NCBI GenBank assembly: GCA_900315525.1
Contig: OMZO01000004.1
Span: 62,001-126,000 of the forward strand
Reading direction: 5' to 3'
Length of the DNA: 64,000 nt
Source: an uncultured Prevotella sp.
GTDB taxonomy: Bacteria > Bacteroidota > Bacteroidia > Bacteroidales > Bacteroidaceae
The stretch's first letter is position 1. Each line of letters opens with the position of its first letter. The notes under the pieces are model-generated. The model was given only the letters and a program-made list of their open reading frames with translations, made no database searches and had not been told where the DNA came from. The position numbers and the translations under genes are program-made. Shown one piece after another: positions 62,010-64,000 of the stretch.

Positions 62010-62882
62010 ATGAAAAGATATATTGTTGGCCTCGGAGAGGCTTTATGGGATGTACTTCCCGATGGAAAGAAACTTGGTGGTGCACCTGCTAACTTCGCTT
62101 ATCATGCAGCACAGTTCGGTCTTGATACCATTGCCATCAGCGCACTTGGTGAAGACAAGTTGGCCGAGGAGACTATCGACGCCCTCAAGGAGCATAACCT
62201 GAACTACCTGATGCCGCGCGTTCCTTATCCGACAGGAACGGTACAGGTAACACTGACAGGTGACGGTATCCCCACCTACGACATCAAAGAGAACGTAGCA
62301 TGGGACAATATCCCTCTCACCGACGAGATGCTGGAGGTTGCCAAGAATGCCCGTGCCGTCTGCTTCGGCTCACTGGCTCAGCGCAATGTCGTCTCTCGTG
62401 AGAATATCCACAAGTTCCTCGATGCCACACCCGATGACTGTGTGAAGATTTTCGATATCAACCTGCGCCAGCAGTTCTATACCAAGGAGGTGATCAAGGA
62501 GTCTCTGAAGCGCTGTAACATCCTGAAGATCAACGACGAGGAGTTGGTACTCATAGGCCGCATGTTCGGCTATCCCGGCCTCGACATCGAGAACAAGTGC
62601 TGGTTGATTCTGGGCAAGTACAACCTCGATATGCTCGTACTCACCTGCGGCACGAATGGCTCTTACGTATTCACCCCAGGCCAAATGTCGTTCCAGGAGA
62701 CCCCGAAGGTAGAGGTGGCTGATACCGTCGGTGCCGGCGATTCCTTCACAGGTTCGTTCGTGGGCAGCATCCTCAACGGCAAGCCCGTGCCCGAGGCTCA
62801 CAAGACCGCTGTTCAGGTCAGTGCTTTCGTCTGCACCCAGAATGGAGCCATGCCCGTAGTGCCAGACCGCCTCAAGGGTTAG
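62010..62882 (+). CDS. PfkB-family fructokinase
   Basis: A 290-aa kinase that phosphorylates fructose to fructose 6-phosphate. The sugar-binding N-terminal motif is KLGGAPANFAYHAAQFG and the catalytic anion-hole motif is DTVGAGDSFTGSF (Asp244). The NLRQQFY segment is typical of bacterial fructokinases. It ends the operon and is followed by a strong terminator. Confidence 0.94.
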   Translation: MKRYIVGLGEALWDVLPDGKKLGGAPANFAYHAAQFGLDTIAISALGEDKLAEETIDALKEHNLNYLMPRVPYPTGTVQVTLTGDGIPTYDIKENVAWDNIPLTDEMLEVAKNARAVCFGSLAQRNVVSRENIHKFLDATPDDCVKIFDINLRQQFYTKEVIKESLKRCNILKINDEELVLIGRMFGYPGLDIENKCWLILGKYNLDMLVLTCGTNGSYVFTPGQMSFQETPKVEVADTVGAGDSFTGSFVGSILNGKPVPEAHKTAVQVSAFVCTQNGAMPVVPDRLKG

Positions 62883-62920
62883 TGACCTTTTTGACGGGCA
62901 AAGACCTCGACTTTTTTGAT

Positions 62921-62960
62921 ATGTCGGAGTGGCAAAAGCGCCACCCCGACATGCTTTTTT
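62921..62960 (+). terminator. Terminator of the GH32-MFS-fructokinase operon
   Basis: ATGTCGGAGTGGC pairs with GCCACCCCGACAT (one mismatch), with TTTTTT shortly after. Confidence 0.9.
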
Positions 62961-63036
62961 AATTTCTTTAACCTAAAAAGAATTGTGTGCGCGCAAATAA
63001 ATCATAAATAGCAATTCACAATTCACAAATAATTTG

Positions 63037-63044
63037 TAACTTTG
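63037..63044 (+). promoter_or_regulatory. -7 box for pckA
   Basis: TAACTTTG, 66 nt before ATG 63111. No fructan operator is at the conserved spacing. Confidence 0.6.
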
Positions 63045-63110
63045 CAGCGGCTTTTCAGAAAGCCCCTGATAACAAGGATAATATTCACAACTTAAAATAA
63101 GATTAGTAAT

Positions 63111-64000
63111 ATGGCAAAGTTAGATTTGACTCAGTATGGCATCACCGGTTCAACCGTGATTGCTCACAATCCGTCGTATGAGTACCTCTTCGCAGAGGAG
63201 ACAAAGGCTGGTCTCAAGGGTTTCGACAAGGGCGTAAACACCGAGCTCAACGCAGTTAACGTTATGACTGGTATCTACACCGGCCGTTCACCTAAGGACA
63301 AGTACATCGTGAAGGATGCACAGAGCCAGGACAAGGTATGGTGGACTACTGAGGAGTATAAGAACGACAACCACCCCATGAGTGAGGAGGTTTGGGCCAA
63401 GGTTAAGGAGATCGCTATCAAGGAGCTCTGCAACAAGGAGCTTTACGTAGTAGATGCTTTCTGCGGTGCTAATGCTGCTACCCGCCTGCGCGTTCGTTTC
63501 ATCGTTGAGGTTGCTTGGCAGGCTCACTTCGTAAAGAACATGTTCATCCAGCCTACTGCTGAGGAGCTGGAGTCGTTCGAGCCTAACTTCGTAATCTATA
63601 ACGCTTCTAAGGCAAAGGTTGAGAACTACAAGGAGCTGGGTCTGAACTCAGAGACTTGTGTTGCCTTCAACACCACCTCTCGCGAGCAGTGCATCATCAA
63701 CACCTGGTACGGTGGTGAGATGAAGAAGGGTATGTTCTCTATGCAGAACTACTATCTGCCTCTGCAGGGTATCGCTTCTATGGGTGGCTGCTACGCTAAG
63801 GTTATCAACCTCGACAAGGAGAGCGAGCCCGACATCTACAACGCTATCCGCCGCGACGCTCTGCTCGAGAACGTTACTGTAGCTGCTGATGGTAAGATCG
63901 ACTTCGCTGACAAGAGCGTAACTGAGAACACCCGCGTATCTTATCCTATCGACCACATCGAGAAGATTGCCCAGAAGGTCAATGGCAAGAGCGCTGGTCC
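63111..64000 (+). CDS. pckA: ATP-type PEP carboxykinase, missing its P-loop segment (3' end beyond window)
   Basis: An open frame of 296 codons to the window edge. It matches PckA closely: [15 protein letters not shown] near residue 54, [13 protein letters not shown], then [17 protein letters not shown] ending at Met224. The next residues are [20 protein letters not shown]. In normal PckA about 51 residues lie between these two blocks: the HCSAN histidine, the GLSGTGKTTL P-loop and the DDEHGWDD metal site. All are absent here while the frame stays open and the codon use stays that of a highly expressed gene. The usual role is PEP plus CO2 to oxaloacetate on the succinate route. As written, this product would be inactive. 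An assembly deletion is an alternative explanation. Confidence 0.9.
   Translation, partial: MAKLDLTQYGITGSTVIAHNPSYEYLFAEETKAGLKGFDKGVNTELNAVNVMTGIYTGRSPKDKYIVKDAQSQDKVWWTTEEYKNDNHPMSEEVWAKVKEIAIKELCNKELYVVDAFCGANAATRLRVRFIVEVAWQAHFVKNMFIQPTAEELESFEPNFVIYNASKAKVENYKELGLNSETCVAFNTTSREQCIINTWYGGEMKKGMFSMQNYYLPLQGIASMGGCYAKVINLDKESEPDIYNAIRRDALLENVTVAADGKIDFADKSVTENTRVSYPIDHIEKIAQKVNGKSAG

Noticed and set aside
63111..64000. pckA as a frameshifted pseudogene
   Set aside because: The frame is open across the whole visible part; the defect is an in-frame loss of a segment, not a frameshift or stop.
1..64000. CRISPR arrays, insertion sequences, prophage or integrase genes
   Set aside because: No regular repeat-spacer arrays, no transposase or integrase proteins and no terminal repeats were seen.

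Overview
The window reads as a chromosomal segment of a Bacteroidota anaerobe, most likely a Prevotella-type (Prevotellaceae) gut or rumen bacterium. Evidence: nearly every transcription unit starts behind a TAnnTTTG box, the Bacteroidota -7 promoter element; ribosome binding sites are A-rich rather than Shine-Dalgarno; there are two SusC/SusD pairs with Bacteroidota-type lipoprotein signals; and the metabolic genes (pta-ackA, ferredoxin-dependent KorAB, ATP-type PEP carboxykinase) fit a succinate/acetate fermenter. Genus is inference.

Layout. 1-1560: 5'-open CotH-kinase-family lipoprotein (minus). 1742-5682: pta-ackA and folP-cdaA (minus). 5770-10089: murF and two uncharacterised lipoproteins (plus). 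10190-10262: tRNA-Pro(CGG), its terminator, then a 22-bp-period palindromic repeat. 10444-14326: a Tat/redox operon, tatA-tatC, a NapH-NapG-like fusion and a Tat-signal aldo/keto reductase (minus). 14413-17828: an HhH protein and two tandem NSS transporters. 17901-21882: VanZ, CYTH, a 52-aa membrane protein, prfB, acyl-CoA ligase. 21972-23189: sstT. 23273-26951: thiamine operon with TPP riboswitch, TonB receptor, PnuT and thiamine pyrophosphokinase. 27052-36380: UDP-glucuronate decarboxylase, Na/Pi cotransporter, nucleoside kinase, korAB, SLC13 transporter. 36444-38815: upp and a second nucleoside kinase.

38940-62882 is a fructan utilisation locus. It has two SusC-SusD-DUF4960 cassettes, a lipoprotein GH32, a canonical GH32 fructanase, a fructose-type MFS permease, a PfkB fructokinase, a GH43-like enzyme and two membrane regulators. 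Fructan would be bound and cut at the surface, imported by SusCD, trimmed to fructose by the periplasmic GH32, then transported and phosphorylated. The overall set resembles the Bacteroides thetaiotaomicron levan locus (BT1754-BT1765).

The most unusual part is the regulation of this locus. Both regulators have the sugar-binding sensor and AraC output of a hybrid two-component system (HTCS), but neither has a kinase ATPase domain. The first keeps the His-box and receiver; the second has lost both and keeps only a fossil of the His-box start. Four promoters in the locus share a direct-repeat operator (TGAAnnA, 21 bp, TGAAnnA) with exactly 37 nt from the proximal half-site to the TAnnTTTG box, including one upstream of the second regulator itself.

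The window ends inside pckA (63111 onward). Its reading frame is intact but lacks about 51 codons that normally hold the P-loop and metal-binding aspartates: either a real inactivating deletion or an assembly error.
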